Shown here: positions 1-8,924 of the stretch, in pieces
How positions within the stretch are numbered: position 1 is the first letter of the stretch
Layout: each line of letters opens with the position of its first letter
Source of the DNA: Prorocentrum cordatum
Lineage: Eukaryota > Sar > Dinophyceae > Prorocentrales > Prorocentraceae
Assembly (NCBI GenBank): GCA_963575745.1
Contig: CAUYUJ010016155.1
Span: forward strand, 10,001-38,500
Reading direction: 5' to 3'
DNA: 28,500 nucleotides
Made by a program: the position numbers and the translations under genes
The notes under the pieces: model-generated
The model's database searches: none
Seen by the model: the letters and a program-made list of their open reading frames with translations, nothing else
Told to the model about the DNA's origin: nothing

Positions 1-363
1 GGTCCGCGCACCCAGGCGAGTATGAATATGCACCAGTCCTGTGATTCACTGCGCACCGACGTCTTCACGAGCGCGTGTCAAGCCCACTTCAGCAGACGAG
101 GGCTCCTGTACACGCAGACGTGCGCGCCATGGCAGGCCTCCGCCCCAAGCCCCCACACGAGGCACGAAAACTCGAAGTGCAAGGATGATTGCTCGGGGAC
201 GCACTAACCCGGGTCAGCGCAGAGCCGGGTCGTCCGAGGCCGTGTCGCGAAACACGGCCAGCCGCCTCAATAGCTCCCGAACCCGGGTCGGCGGAGGGCA
301 GAAAGGGGGACTCGGCCCCACGCGGTTCTCAAATCTGGGTCAGCCAGAGGGCTTGGCTGACCC
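1..363. other. Unique GC-rich DNA, no gene recognised
   Basis: Mixed-composition GC-rich sequence upstream of the first transposon copy. Short open frames exist in several registers, but none has a recognisable domain or a composition unlike its competing frames. No RNA gene or repeat is seen. Confidence 0.5.
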
Positions 364-371
364 CCGTTGGC

Positions 372-531
372 TCAGGTCGGGCATGTCCCCCTACAGGCGG
401 ATCTCTGCCGAAAAATCGAATTCAATCCGAAAAGGCTCCAGACTAATCAAATCATAGCCAAAAAGTCGTCCCCAGACTATTCTTTGACTATTCTCGAAAA
501 TCCCCCCTGCAGAGGGACAGGCCCGACCTAA
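372..531 (+). mobile_element. MITE-A copy 1 (short non-autonomous DNA transposon)
   Basis: A 160-bp element whose ends are inverted repeats: the left end reads TCAGGTCGGGCATGTCCCC and the right end is its near complement, closing in GACCTAA. Both ends carry the CTACAGG/CCTGCAG block. It is flanked by 8-bp direct repeats, CCGTTGGC at 364-371 and GCGTTGGC at 532-539, with one mismatch. The interior has the family mark TCGTCCCCAG followed by TTTGACTATT. It encodes no protein. An 8-bp target duplication is usual for hAT- and P-type transposons; the superfamily is inferred only from that. Confidence 0.85.
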
Positions 532-539
532 GCGTTGGC

Positions 540-1052
540 GCTCGCTGACCCCCCCGCTGCGTGAGCCCCGCATGGCCTCGGCCCTCCGGCACCGGGCAGG
601 AGCGAGGCGTCGGCCCGCGCTCCGCGGGGCGCTCCCGACCTGCGCGGCCCGGCCTGGACCTCCGGAGGCCTCTGGAAGCACCCCCCCGGGGGGAACAAAA
701 TTCAACGCGCTTGCCATCGGGCACGCACTGCCCCCGCCTCGCGCAACCGCAAGGGCCGCGAACCATTCGAACGACGCGCGCGGCCACAGGCTCGCGCGCG
801 CACGCGATTCAGCAACCCCCGTCGACAAAGAGGAGAACAAACACAAATACAAAATGCGACAAAACGACAATGAACAGCAACGATCCACGCTCGCGCCCGG
901 CGCGCGCCGCAAAAACGAACCAACCAAAAAAAAAAACACTGAAAAGAGCATGAAAAAACACCATTAGTGGATCCTAGCCTCGGGGAGAGCTGACCCCCCT
1001 CAGGGCGCACTGCGGCGGGCCAGGATCTGGGAGAACAAAAAGGTGCCGATAC
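540..1052. other. Unique DNA between two MITE copies
   Basis: GC-rich to 800, then A-rich from about 825 to 960 with a short run of A near 930-940. Overlapping open frames on both strands look like composition effects. No domain or RNA gene is recognised. Confidence 0.45.
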
Positions 1053-1060
1053 CGCTACAG

Positions 1061-1216
1061 TTGAGTCGGACCTGTCCCTCTACCTGAGGAATCTTCAAAG
1101 ATAGACAACTAGTCTGGGGACAATGTTTTGACCATGTCTGACCATGTTCGAACATGTTTGGGCTATTTTCCATTTGTCCTCCAAAATCCGCCTGTAGGAG
1201 GACATGCCCGACCTAA
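1061..1216 (-). mobile_element. MITE-A copy 2
   Basis: A 156-bp copy in the reverse orientation relative to copy 1: the internal mark appears as CTGGGGACAATG. Ends are TTGAGTCGGACCTGTCCC and the complement closing in GCCCGACCTAA. Flanking 8-bp direct repeats are CGCTACAG (1053-1060) and GGCTACAG (1217-1224), one mismatch. A short internal duplication of a GACCATGT-like motif lies at about 1130-1160. No coding capacity. Confidence 0.85.
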
Positions 1217-1224
1217 GGCTACAG

Positions 1225-1787
1225 TCAACGCGTATGAGAAGGGTGCATGGTAAGGATGCAAATGCCTTTGACGGTCATGACGTTCTTCGAACAGGGGTTG
1301 GCCAGAGAAAGTTGCCAAGGATGGGCCGAAGGGGGAAGGATGCAGGGGTTACCGTGGCTTGGGAACGTGCTCTTCCTTACTGTGCGCCTTGACTGTACTC
1401 CCTGGACCGCTTCAGGGGTGCGCTCTGATCAGAACTTCGAGGAGGATCCAGCCGCGGCGACGAAGGCTCTCCAGGACGAGGGCTCTCCAGGACGAGCAGC
1501 TGTATCAGTAGATGCTCCTTCCCTGTAGATCGGGGTTGCAAAGCCAAAGCGCAAAGCCTGGCAGCTCAAGAACAGGAGCAGAACCCTCCGAACAAAAAAA
1601 CAGCAACTAGGCCAGGCCACCTGCAGCATCGCGCTCACGCACCCGCGCGGAGCGCGGACCCGTGGCCCGTCGACGCTGGGGGCGCTGCCAGAGCTCTGGA
1701 CAGCATCATGCCAGAGTGTGTGGCGTGTGCCCTTGGAGCCACCCTCCGACTCGGCTGACCAGATCGTGGACCCGAGTGGGGTGATGC
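1225..1787. other. Unique DNA, no gene recognised
   Basis: Includes a short tandem duplication near 1466-1495 (two copies of a GGCTCTCCAGGACGAG-like unit). Several short open frames occur on both strands without recognisable features. Confidence 0.4.
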
Positions 1788-1840
1788 GAGGAGGAGGAGG
1801 AGGAGGAGGAGGAGGAGGAGGAGGAGGAGGAGGAGGAGAG
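1788..1840 (+). repeat. (GAG)n microsatellite
   Basis: About 53 nt of nearly perfect GAG/GGA trinucleotide on the plus strand. It gives meaningless poly-Gly or poly-Pro frames. Confidence 0.97.
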
Positions 1841-2053
1841 AGATGCGTCAGGTCAGGATGTACACCAGAAGCAATCCTCCAATCACTCCCTGCCTGCCTG
1901 GAGCGCGGACCCGAGCGGGGCAAATTAAGAGCTCGGTTGCTCATTCTCCCCTTCCGTCTCCGCCTCCCCCATACCTCCGGCGACTCGATTTGTTCGACTC
2001 GCTGGGCCCCTGGAACGCTCGACCTCTCCCAGGGACCGACTGCCCATCTGACT

Positions 2054-2211
2054 ACCTACCAGACCACCCCAACCCAACCCGAAGACCCGAATTTCGGGTT
2101 TGGGGGGGTAAGGGTTCCACATGTGTTTTTTCGATGTTTCCCGACCCCCCCCCCACTGGAAATCGAGGGTAAATCTGAGCCTTCGGGTTGGGTTGGGGTG
2201 GTTTGGTGGGT
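2054..2211. mobile_element. TIR element (ACCACCCCAACCCAACCC ends)
   Basis: Positions 2054-2084 and 2181-2211 are inverted repeats of 31 bp with two mismatches; the core is ACCACCCCAACCCAACCC then GAAG. The flanks hold CATCTGACT (2045-2053) and CATCCTGACT (2218-2227), a possible imperfect target duplication, although six bases separate the right one from the mapped repeat. The interior has a palindromic CCCGAATTTCGGG at about 2086 and no coding capacity. Probably a MITE unrelated to MITE-A. Confidence 0.65.
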
Positions 2212-2326
2212 GGTGACCATCCTGACTTGAAGCTTGACGCTCCTGGGGCTCCGAAGCGGACCCCCAGACGCCAAAAACAGCGAAACGCCTCCAGTAGAAA
2301 AAGAAAAAAAAAAAAAAACTTGAACT

Positions 2327-2460
2327 GTTGGCGCTCCGCGCGGATTTCTTGGATCCGCGCTTGACCCCCCTCCATGGCGCGCGGAGCGCGCCAGGGGCGG
2401 CGCCGGAGGCGCCGCCTGGGGGCCCAGGCGCGGATCCAAGAAATCCGCGCGGAGCGCAAC
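2327..2460. mobile_element. GC-rich TIR/foldback element
   Basis: The left arm from 2327 (GTTGGCGCTCCGCGCGGATT onward through TTCTTGGATCCGCGC) is matched by the inverted right arm ending at 2460, about 33 bp with one extra G on the left. The palindrome continues outside as AAACTTG (2317-2323) and CAAGTTT (2459-2465), with a 3-5 base offset on the left. The interior holds further palindromes (GGCGCGCGGAGCGCGCC and GGCGGCGCC/GGCGCCGCC), so nearly the whole element can fold. No clear target duplication. Non-coding. Confidence 0.65.
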
Positions 2461-2502
2461 AAGTTTATGTTTATGTAATGTTTTCTTCTTCGATTCAGCG
2501 CT

Positions 2503-2762
2503 ATTCTGTAAAGCCGCCAGATGTCAAGGTCCTCGCTCCTTCGGGGACGCGCAAACATGGATTAGCGATCCATGGATTTGGCGCGCGGTCGCCAAATCCA
2601 CGGATCGGGGGAGGTGCCCTCCTCACAATGCGGCCAGTGCCGCCTCGCTCGGCGGCGGAGATCCGCGATTTCCTGTGGAAGCGGGACCCGTCGCTAATCC
2701 ACGCCCCCTTGATCCATGTTTGCGGTCGCCTGAATTTTCTAAAGCCGCTAGAAGTCAAGGTC
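2503..2762. repeat. Unique segment bounded by ~26-bp direct repeats
   Basis: TCTGTAAAGCCGCCAGATG then TCAAGGTC (2503-2530) recurs as a diverged direct copy at 2737-2762 (AAAGCCGCTAGAAGTCAAGG). Between them lies a small palindrome around 2575-2605 (GGATTTGGCG / CGCCAAATCC). This may be a degraded tandem unit of about 235 bp or an insertion boundary. Confidence 0.45.
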
Positions 2763-2834
2763 GGGGTGGCTCGCAAAAATCATGACCGAGACGTGCGCGG
2801 CCCAGAGGGGGGGGGGCAAGGGACGTACTGGACG

Positions 2835-2884
2835 AAGAGGAAGAAGAAGGAGACGAAGAAGAAGAAGAAGAGGAAGGATAATCA

Positions 2885-2915
<31 letters not shown>

Positions 2916-2944
2916 AAGAAGAAGAAGAAGAAGAAGAAGAAGAG
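2835..2944 (+). repeat. (AAG)n microsatellite
   Basis: About 110 nt of GAA/AAG trinucleotide, interrupted near 2870-2886 by GAGGAAGGATAATCAT. Purines are on the plus strand. Confidence 0.95.
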
Positions 2945-2999
2945 GGGGACATGACATCTGATGAAAAATCATGGCTCCAGCCATAAGATCCGTCCCCCC

Positions 3000-3205
3000 C
3001 TAATCCTCGCCCCCCCTCCTGGACGCCCCCGACTCCTCCCCCTCCCCCGCTCCGCCCCCGACCCCTCCCTCCCTCCACCCCCTCTTGGACGCCCCCGACT
3101 CCTCCCTCCTCCCGCTCCTCCCTCTCGGGCGCCCCCGACTCGTCCCTCCTCCTTCTTTGACGCCCCCTGGCCCCTCCCTCCCCCCTCCTCCTCACCTCCT
3201 CCTCT
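3000..3205. repeat. C/T-rich degenerate minisatellite
   Basis: Pyrimidine-rich stretch repeating a GGACGCCCCCGACTCCTCCC motif at about 3021, 3087 and, more diverged, 3127 and 3160. A related fragment recurs near 5411. No coding features. Confidence 0.7.
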
Positions 3206-3324
3206 GGAGGATGACGAGATGGGGTATCTGGCCTCTCGGCGTTCGCCTCGCTCACGTGAACGGCGGCTGCCAGGCCCCTGAACTCCCTCAGGCGCATGAC
3301 CCTGTCGTTGTTGAGGGTTGAGGC

Positions 3325-3506
3325 GACGAATGCTCTGCCTCAGGGCTGGACCTAAACGTTGGTTTTCGTTGTGTTGTCGTTTTGCTGTTCGTTTTGCTGT
3401 TCGTTTTGCTCTACCTGTTTTCCTGCACCTCCCTGCCGAAACGAAAAAACAAAACACAGCTGAAGTCCAGCATAACAGCGTTCAGGTCCGACGAATGCTC
3501 TGCCTC
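3325..3506. mobile_element. Possible inserted element between 17-bp direct repeats
   Basis: GACGAATGCTCTGCCTC occurs exactly at 3325-3341 and 3490-3506. Between them, 3348-3489 starts GGACCTAAACGTTG and ends with the imperfect complement of that (CAGCGTTCAGGTCC), so the interior has about 14-bp TIRs. Six bases (AGGGCT) separate the left direct repeat from the left TIR. The interior repeats GTTCGTTTTGCT. This could be a transposon with an unusually long duplication, or a diverged tandem duplication. Confidence 0.5.
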
Positions 3507-3528
3507 GGAGACGAGCCGTCACCTGCTT

Positions 3529-3693
3529 GAGGAGGAGGAGGAGGAGGAGGAGGAGGAGGAGGAGGAGGAGGAGGAGGGGGAAGGGGGAGGGGGAGGAGCA
3601 GGAGGAGCAGGAGGAGGAGGAGGAGGAGGAGGTGGAGGAGGAGGTGGAGGAAGAGGAGGAGGAGGAGGAGGAGAAGGAGGAGGAGGAGGGGGA
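3529..3693 (+). repeat. (GAG)n / (GGA)n microsatellite
   Basis: About 165 nt of GAG-type trinucleotide with interspersed GGGGGA, GCAGGA and GGTGGA variants. All frames stay open on both strands, so the open frames here are not evidence of a gene. Confidence 0.95.
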
Positions 3694-3785
3694 GCCCGGC
3701 CCGCCTCGCGCCGTGAGAAAAAACAAACGAGGCGCGGCGGCACATGCTGGCCCGGTTTCTTGGGCCTCTGGGGCCCCTGCTGGGT

Positions 3786-3946
3786 CTGAATCGGGCGTGT
3801 CCCCCTACAGGGGGATTTCGAGCGAAAGATTAAAAAGATACCCCAAAAATACCCCCAAATGATCAAACATTGTCAAAACATCGTCCCCAGGCTACCTTTA
3901 AACTATTTTTGAATATTCCTCCTGTGGAGGGACACGCCCGACTGCA
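3786..3946 (+). mobile_element. MITE-A copy 3
   Basis: A 161-bp copy. Ends are CTGAATCGGGCGTGTCCCCC and the inverse ending CACGCCCGACTGCA, more diverged at the tips than other copies. Flanking 8-bp direct repeats are TGCTGGGT (3778-3785) and TGCGGGGT (3947-3954), one mismatch. The interior carries an A-rich stretch (3827-3860), then ATCGTCCCCAG and a TTTAAACTATTTTTGAATATTC-like segment matching copy 1. Non-coding. Confidence 0.83.
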
Positions 3947-3975
3947 TGCGGGGTACAGGGACCGTCAAAGACGAC

Positions 3976-4707
3976 TCAGTATGAAAGGACTGCCACGGGA
4001 GAGCGGCCGAGAGCTCCACGGAAGCCCATACTGCGAAGACAAAGATCGCGTTTCATGGGGAAGCGCGTCGATTCGGCAGGATCCGGCGAAAGCGTGCCGT
4101 TCTGTGGCTCGAGCGCCGAGCTGGGCGAGCACCGCCGATCGTCACGGAGGGGCCGCGAAGTCCCCGTGCAATCCCGGGGGCAGCCGGGCGTGGATCGCGC
4201 TGGGCAGTCCTGGGGCGTGGCGCCCCAGCTCTGACAGCCCCGAAGGGACGGAGAGGAGCACGAGGACAGTGACTTGCGGTCTCTCGCCAGGCCTATCCGC
4301 CAGACGTCCGCTCTGGCGGCCAGGGCTCTCCATGAACTCCTATCCAGAAGTACCCCGAGGAGGGATGTGCCCCTCCCCCCCCACGCTCCCACCCTCGCAT
4401 CCAGAGGCTGGAGCTCGTCGAAATCCGAGAATGCGATGAGACCATACCCCATTGCAAAGCCTCTGGCGCCTGTCTTTGAAGCGTTGGCCTTCCGAGGGCA
4501 TCCCCGTTTAGACACCGAGGCCCCCTCAGAACCATCTTGGGGCCTCCTTGTGACTGGCGTATCGGCGCACTGCTAGAGACCATCCTCAGCCAAATTGGAC
4601 ACGACATCATTCTGGAGGCCTGACTGGCCTCGCCGTGCCTCGTCCTGCAGTGCCATGTCAAACAAGTCCGGCCTGTCGCCTGAGGCCGTGGGCTCCAAGC
4701 GGAAACG
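3976..4707 (-). pseudogene. Possible broken protein-coding segment with one in-frame TAG
   Basis: On the minus strand one frame is open from 4707 down to 3976 except for a single TAG at 4573-4575. Upstream of that stop the translation is hydrophilic (for example RPDLFDMALQDEARRGQ). After it comes a stretch with GYGLIAFSDFDELQPLDARV. These read more like real protein than the competing frames. No family is recognised. It could be a decayed gene, two exons, or chance in GC-rich DNA. It lies just upstream, in its own direction, of MITE-A copy 3. Confidence 0.22.
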
Positions 4708-4711
4708 TCAA

Positions 4712-5212
4712 GGCTTAGGGCGTCCGCGCTTTCAGAACTCAATCATCTCGGGGCAAGAGGGGGTGTACGCAAGTCAGGGCCCGAGGCACGTGCGCGGTCC
4801 ACGGGGTGGGGCCAAGGGACGCATCGAAATAAGAAGAGGCGCCATGAAATCTGGGACAGTTCCATGGCCCTGGCCAGGGTGTCCACAATCTTTTAGTCAG
4901 CGGCCGCAGGAGATCAGACGGCGTGCGGGCAGCGCCGGCACGCGCCAGAGCAAATTGAGGCACGGGAGACGGGGAGCGCGAGCGCAGCAAGGGGAGCCGG
5001 AGGAGGGCCCTGGGGAGGGAGCCACACTCAGCCCCTGAAGGAAACAATGTGCGTGCCGACGTGCAGCAGCAGGAAGTCCAAGCATGATATCTGCACACAT
5101 ACACACACATGTACTTTAGCGTCGCGGCCCTGCGCGCGGCGACAGGGCGTAGAAAGGTCAGAGAAGCGGGCGCGCACGCGCGTCTACAGGCCGAGCCCTC
5201 AAGCCGCTTGAC
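4712..5212. other. Unique DNA, no gene recognised
   Basis: GC-rich sequence with a short CA-rich patch at 5093-5110. The translated frames are Arg/Ala/Gly-rich and unrecognised. Confidence 0.4.
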
Positions 5213-5231
5213 ACGCACACACACACACACC
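5213..5231 (+). repeat. (CA)n microsatellite
   Basis: Short CA run ending at the left target-site repeat of MITE-A copy 4. Confidence 0.85.
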
Positions 5232-5236
5232 TAGTC

Positions 5237-5400
5237 TTAAGTCGGGCCTGTCCCTCTACAGGGGGAATGTTCAGAAATGGCCAAAAAAACATCTGGGGAC
5301 GATGGTTTGACTATCTTCTAACATATTTGGGATATTGCTTGAATCTGTTAGATTCATTTTTCGCCCAAAACCCCCCTGTAGGGGGACAGGCCCGACTTAA
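5237..5400 (-). mobile_element. MITE-A copy 4 (best-preserved copy)
   Basis: A 164-bp element with nearly perfect TIRs of about 30 bp: both ends read TTAAGTCGGGCCTGTCCC followed by (C/T)CTACAGGGGG, with one difference. It is flanked by an exact 8-bp target duplication, ACCTAGTC at 5229-5236 and 5401-5408. The internal mark is in reverse orientation (CTGGGGACGATGGTTTGACT), like copy 2. Exact duplication and conserved TIRs suggest the most recent insertion together with copy 5. Non-coding. Confidence 0.92.
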
Positions 5401-5408
5401 ACCTAGTC

Positions 5409-5658
5409 GTCGCCCCCCTCTTGGACGCCCTCGGTTTCAGAACTCGAGCCTCAAAGCCCTGGAGTGGCGGGCAGGGACGGGCCGGCCGACGCCACGAGCC
5501 CTCCCCGGGCGGCGCACTGCGGGTGCCAGGCGGCATCCTCGGGCCCTGCCTGCCTGGGGCGGGCAGGTCCGCGGCACCACTCTCGATGAGCAGCCCCTTC
5601 GCATCCTGGCGTCACAACCGCCCAAACAAACGACTACACACAGCAACAAACAAACAAC
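5409..5658. other. Unique GC-rich DNA
   Basis: Starts with a fragment resembling the 3000-3205 minisatellite (GCCCCCCTCTTGGACGCCC at about 5412). No gene recognised. Confidence 0.4.
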
Positions 5659-5725
5659 AAGCAAAAAACAAAACAAACAAACAAACAAACAAACAAACAA
5701 ACAAACAAACAAACAAACAAACAAA
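5659..5725 (+). repeat. (ACAA)n microsatellite
   Basis: About 14 near-perfect CAAA/ACAA tetranucleotide units after a more irregular A/C-rich lead-in from 5632. Confidence 0.95.
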
Positions 5726-6350
5726 GCAGAAGCACAACCACGGCGACACGAAGGAAGCGTTCGGCTCGTCACAACCGTCGGCCTCGAGAAACCCTGCCTT
5801 GGCCCCGGGGCAGCCACAGAAAACGGAGGGTGCCCGAGGCAGCCCTGGCCCTGGTGTCCCCCGGTTGCCGCACGACGCGGGGCAGCCCCTGGGGCCTCCT
5901 GGGCCTCGAGAGGGGTGCTCTGGAGGCCGCCGCGGCCTCCCTGGAAAGGAGCAGGCCCCGGGGAGAGGGCTCGCGAGCTCCGGGGCCCGACGTCTCGCGG
6001 GCGTCCGAGAGGGCGGCGTCCAGGACGGGGGGGGGGGTCGCAAACCGTGCCCCGACGCGTGCGCGCGGCCGAGGGGAGGGCCCTGCGGAGTCAGCTGGCA
6101 GGTGCCGCTGGAACGGAGCGTGTGAACACTCATTCCGTTCTGCGGCGAGCCAGCCTGCGGGCCGGTGCCCACGGGAACCCAGCGGCAGCCGCACGCGAAG
6201 AAACGAGACGCATGCTGTGGGGGCTGCCGCGCCGGGGCCACGGCTGCGCGGTCGGCGTTCCGGCTGACGAGCCGCGAGCCCAGAATGCCACGGTCACAAA
6301 AGATCCGTGATCACTTTGGAGGGCCCACGGTTCGGGGAGGTGCTGAAAAA
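5726..6350. other. Unique GC-rich DNA, no gene recognised
   Basis: High-GC segment open in most frames on both strands. Candidate translations are low-complexity Gly/Arg/Pro/Ala and show no domain. A G run (nine G) lies near 6030. Confidence 0.4.
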
Positions 6351-6403
6351 AAATGAGGAGGCCACTACGTTTTCGACCATTGACCCAGTGTTGCCCATCT
6401 GCC

Positions 6404-6530
6404 GTTGGCAGTCTTCGGCGGTATTCTGGCGGTCTTCGGCGGCCTTCTGACGGTCTTCGGCGGTTTTTGTTGGCGGTCTTCGGCGATCTTCGGTGGCCTT
6501 TGGCGGTTCCTGGCGGTCTTCGGCGCGAAA
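6404..6530 (+). repeat. Minisatellite of GGCGGTCTTCGGC units
   Basis: Roughly ten irregular copies of a GGCGGTCTTC(G/T)GC motif at 12-18-bp spacing. In one plus frame this yields repeated AVFGG-like peptides; this looks like a repeat by-product rather than a gene. Confidence 0.8.
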
Positions 6531-6721
6531 GCTGGATGGCTGGTTGCGTTCAACAGGGGGTCCATGATCGACCGCCTAAGGGCCACGAGACCTGGGAAGA
6601 CATCACGGCGGCGGCCATGATATCCACCCTCCCCCTCGTCCTCACCCCCGCGTGGGCCGCCCCCGAGCGTCACGACAACGAACATGACAAAACGTGTGAC
6701 GCCGCAGGAGAGGGGCCAGGA

Positions 6722-6777
6722 TTAGGTCGGGCATGTCCTCCTGCAGGGGGACTTCGGGCGAAAAACTCAAAACACTC

Positions 6778-6824
<47 letters not shown>

Positions 6825-6919
6825 GCCCAAAACGCTCAAAAGTAGACAAAAAAACGTCCCCTTGCTAGTCTCTCTCTGCTTTCCAATCTTCCCCCTGTGG
6901 AGGGACAGGCCCGACCTAA
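6722..6919 (+). mobile_element. MITE-A copy 5 carrying an (AT)n expansion
   Basis: Ends are TTAGGTCGGGCATGTCC and the complement ending GGCCCGACCTAA. An exact 8-bp target duplication, GGCCAGGA, sits at 6714-6721 and 6920-6927. The element is 198 bp instead of about 160 because an (AT)n of about 22 units fills 6779-6823, in the position where other copies have A-rich DNA. The right half keeps the ACGTCCCC mark. Non-coding. Confidence 0.92.
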
Positions 6920-7067
6920 GGCCAGGACCCGGACGTCGACGCGGCAGCAGCGGGGCCGACAGCAGGGGCGGCAGGCGGCACGGCACCGAGCGGCGAGCAG
7001 AGCCTGCGAAGCCGCCGCCCTGGCCCCGCCCCTCCGCCAGGCCGCCGGCGCCGGAGGCCCCCTGGAC

Positions 7068-7307
<240 letters not shown>

Positions 7308-7403
7308 CCCTGAACCCAAGAGTGCTGACGCCTCGCTTCTGCCACCGCCGCCGCCCGCCGACCTGCCTCGGAGGAGCGGGGACCACCTCCACCAGGACCC
7401 CCA

Positions 7404-7592
7404 CATCGATAGGGCGACGCAATCTATGCATATCCACTGCTCCCTGGCCAGGCCCATCCTGAACACAGCAGCTGTGTATACGCCACGCCCTCCTGGTTTG
7501 GCCAGGAGGGCGTATACACAGCTCCTGGGTTCAGGATGGGCCTGGCCAGGGAGCAGTGGATATGTATAGATTTCGTCCCCCGAATCGAGGGG
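7404..7592. mobile_element. Long near-perfect hairpin (foldback element)
   Basis: Two arms of about 90 bp face each other across a loop of about 5 nt at 7497-7501 (CCTCCTGG-TTTGG-CCAGGAGG). The core arms contain ATATCCACTGCTCCCTGGCC and GGCCCATCCTGAAC, nearly identical after inversion; the left arm has a small extra block near 7483-7487. Outer parts (around ATCGAT/TCGAT and GACG(C/A)AATCTAT) are more diverged. The arms start with the ATATCCAC tip also seen at 8635-8740. No protein is encoded. Confidence 0.8.
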
Positions 7593-7690
7593 GGAGGGCT
7601 CTGATGCCTGGGCGGTGGCACGCCAGAGCGCCACCCGGTGCCGGACGGCTCTCGGGCGTGCCGCCGCCCAGGGGTCGCCTCCCCCCCCGC
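7590..7690. mobile_element. Second adjacent hairpin
   Basis: GGGAGGGCTCTGATGCCTGG then GCGGTGGCACGCC (to 7624) is matched inversely by GGCGTGCCGCCGCCCAGG then GGTCGCCTCCCCC (7655-7690). The arms are about 33 bp with several mismatches and the loop about 30 bp. It abuts the preceding hairpin. It may be another foldback element or the outer part of a compound one. Confidence 0.6.
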
Positions 7691-7768
7691 CAGGTTCTCG
7701 GTGGCCGCGATCCCTGTTTCCTCTTGGCGGCGCGCACAAGGGGACAGGGGGAGGACACCTACAGATAA

Positions 7769-7958
7769 TATCGGGAGCTGGGCGAGGGCTGCTAAAACCG
7801 TGACTGCTAAAACGGCCCTCCCGGAAGGAAAAAACAACTTCCCGGAATGAGGCGCGGCACGCGAAACAGTCAACGGGCTTCTTCCCGGAAGGACGAAGAC
7901 AACTTCCCGGAGGTCGATTTTAGCAGCCACGGATTTAGCAGCCCTTGCCCGGCTTGAC
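7769..7958. mobile_element. MITE-B: 190-bp TIR element
   Basis: Inverted ends of about 45 bp share GGGC(G/A)AGGGCTGCTAAA, CCGTG(A/G)CTGCTAAAA and CCTCCCGGA. Subterminal CTTCCCGGAA motifs repeat in the interior. CAGATAA occurs directly at both flanks (7762-7768 and 7959-7965), a likely 7-bp target duplication. The ends differ from MITE-A. Only one copy is in this window. Non-coding. Confidence 0.75.
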
Positions 7959-8214
7959 CAGATAAGGCCCGCGCCTCCTAAGAAGCAAGGGTGTTCATAA
8001 GAAGCCTTCTCCCTTCCCCGTAGCCCCCCTCTGCGCGCGGCCGACTCCCCCGACCTTCCGTTGCGAAGGCTGCGCACTTACTGGCATCTCTGGCCTCCCA
8101 GCAAGGCGAGCATCTGCTCTCCGCCCCGTTCCTGGCGTCCCCCTCGCGCGACCCCCCCACCCCGATGCTGTCCACAGGACAGCCCATCTCCCCCCACCCC
8201 CCGCCCTGCGCGAC

Positions 8215-8216
<2 letters not shown>

Positions 8217-8256
<40 letters not shown>
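8217..8256 (+). repeat. (AC)n microsatellite
   Basis: Twenty perfect AC units. Confidence 0.98.
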
Positions 8257-8259
<3 letters not shown>

Positions 8260-8386
8260 CATGGAACAACCCGGGGTGTCAAGCCGATACCTTGGACCCT
8301 GGGTGTCCAGGACCGACGGGCCTGCCGAACTGTTCTCGATCCCAAGCCGGCTGCGGCGCGAGCGTCAGGCTGTGCAAAATCAACAA

Positions 8387-8462
8387 TCCACACGCACACA
8401 CACCCACACACACACACACACGCACACACAAACACACACACACACACACACACACACGCGCG
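8387..8462 (+). repeat. Interrupted (CA)n microsatellite
   Basis: About 75 nt of CA repeat with CCC, CGC and AAA interruptions, 130 bp downstream of the (AC)20 tract. Confidence 0.95.
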
Positions 8463-8634
8463 CACCCTCTGCGCATGGCCGCTCTTCTCCGACTTCCGCC
8501 GACGGGCCCCCCCGCCGCCGCTTTGGCCTCTCACGCCGGCCTCCGCACGCCGTCCCGCCGCACGCCTTCTCCGCCGGAGGCGTGGCGCGCCGAGGGCGCT
8601 CTCCTGGGAGCGGCACGGGGCGGAGGCGGGGATT

Positions 8635-8740
8635 TATCCACATCCACCGCCTGGGAACCGACGTCCTGGTGCTCCAGCGGGCGGTGGGTATGGATATTTT
8701 CTGGCCCTCGAGGTCCCGAACATATCCATATCCACCGCCT
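8635..8740. repeat. Three alternating arms of a TATCCA palindrome
   Basis: A TATCCACATCCACCGCC-type arm occurs at 8635-8652 (plus), inverted at 8679-8697 (GGCGGTGGGTATGGATAT) and again plus at 8721-8739 (ATATCCATATCCACCGCC). Either outer pair with the middle arm can form a hairpin. The tips resemble those of the 7404-7592 hairpin. Confidence 0.7.
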
Positions 8741-8924
8741 GCCGAGGTCCTCAAAAGTTGGTCCTCCAGGCCGTGGTCATGTACAAAATTCCCACCTCGG
8801 AGCGAGGCGGAGGCGGTCTTCCCCCGCGGGGGGGGGGCCGCCCACAGGTGCCAGGAGCCGCTCACGCATCGGAGGGGGCCCGCCCGCGCACCACCGCGCC
8901 CGGGCCGCGCGGCGATCTCGGAGG

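Noticed and set aside
364-380. Dinoflagellate spliced-leader relic (GTTGGCTCAGG)
   Set aside because: Only a partial resemblance to the end of the leader as I remember it, and the bases are explained by the MITE-A target duplication and TIR.
5267-6310. 347-codon plus-strand open frame
   Set aside because: Begins inside MITE-A copy 4 and runs through the (ACAA)n tract; no domain.
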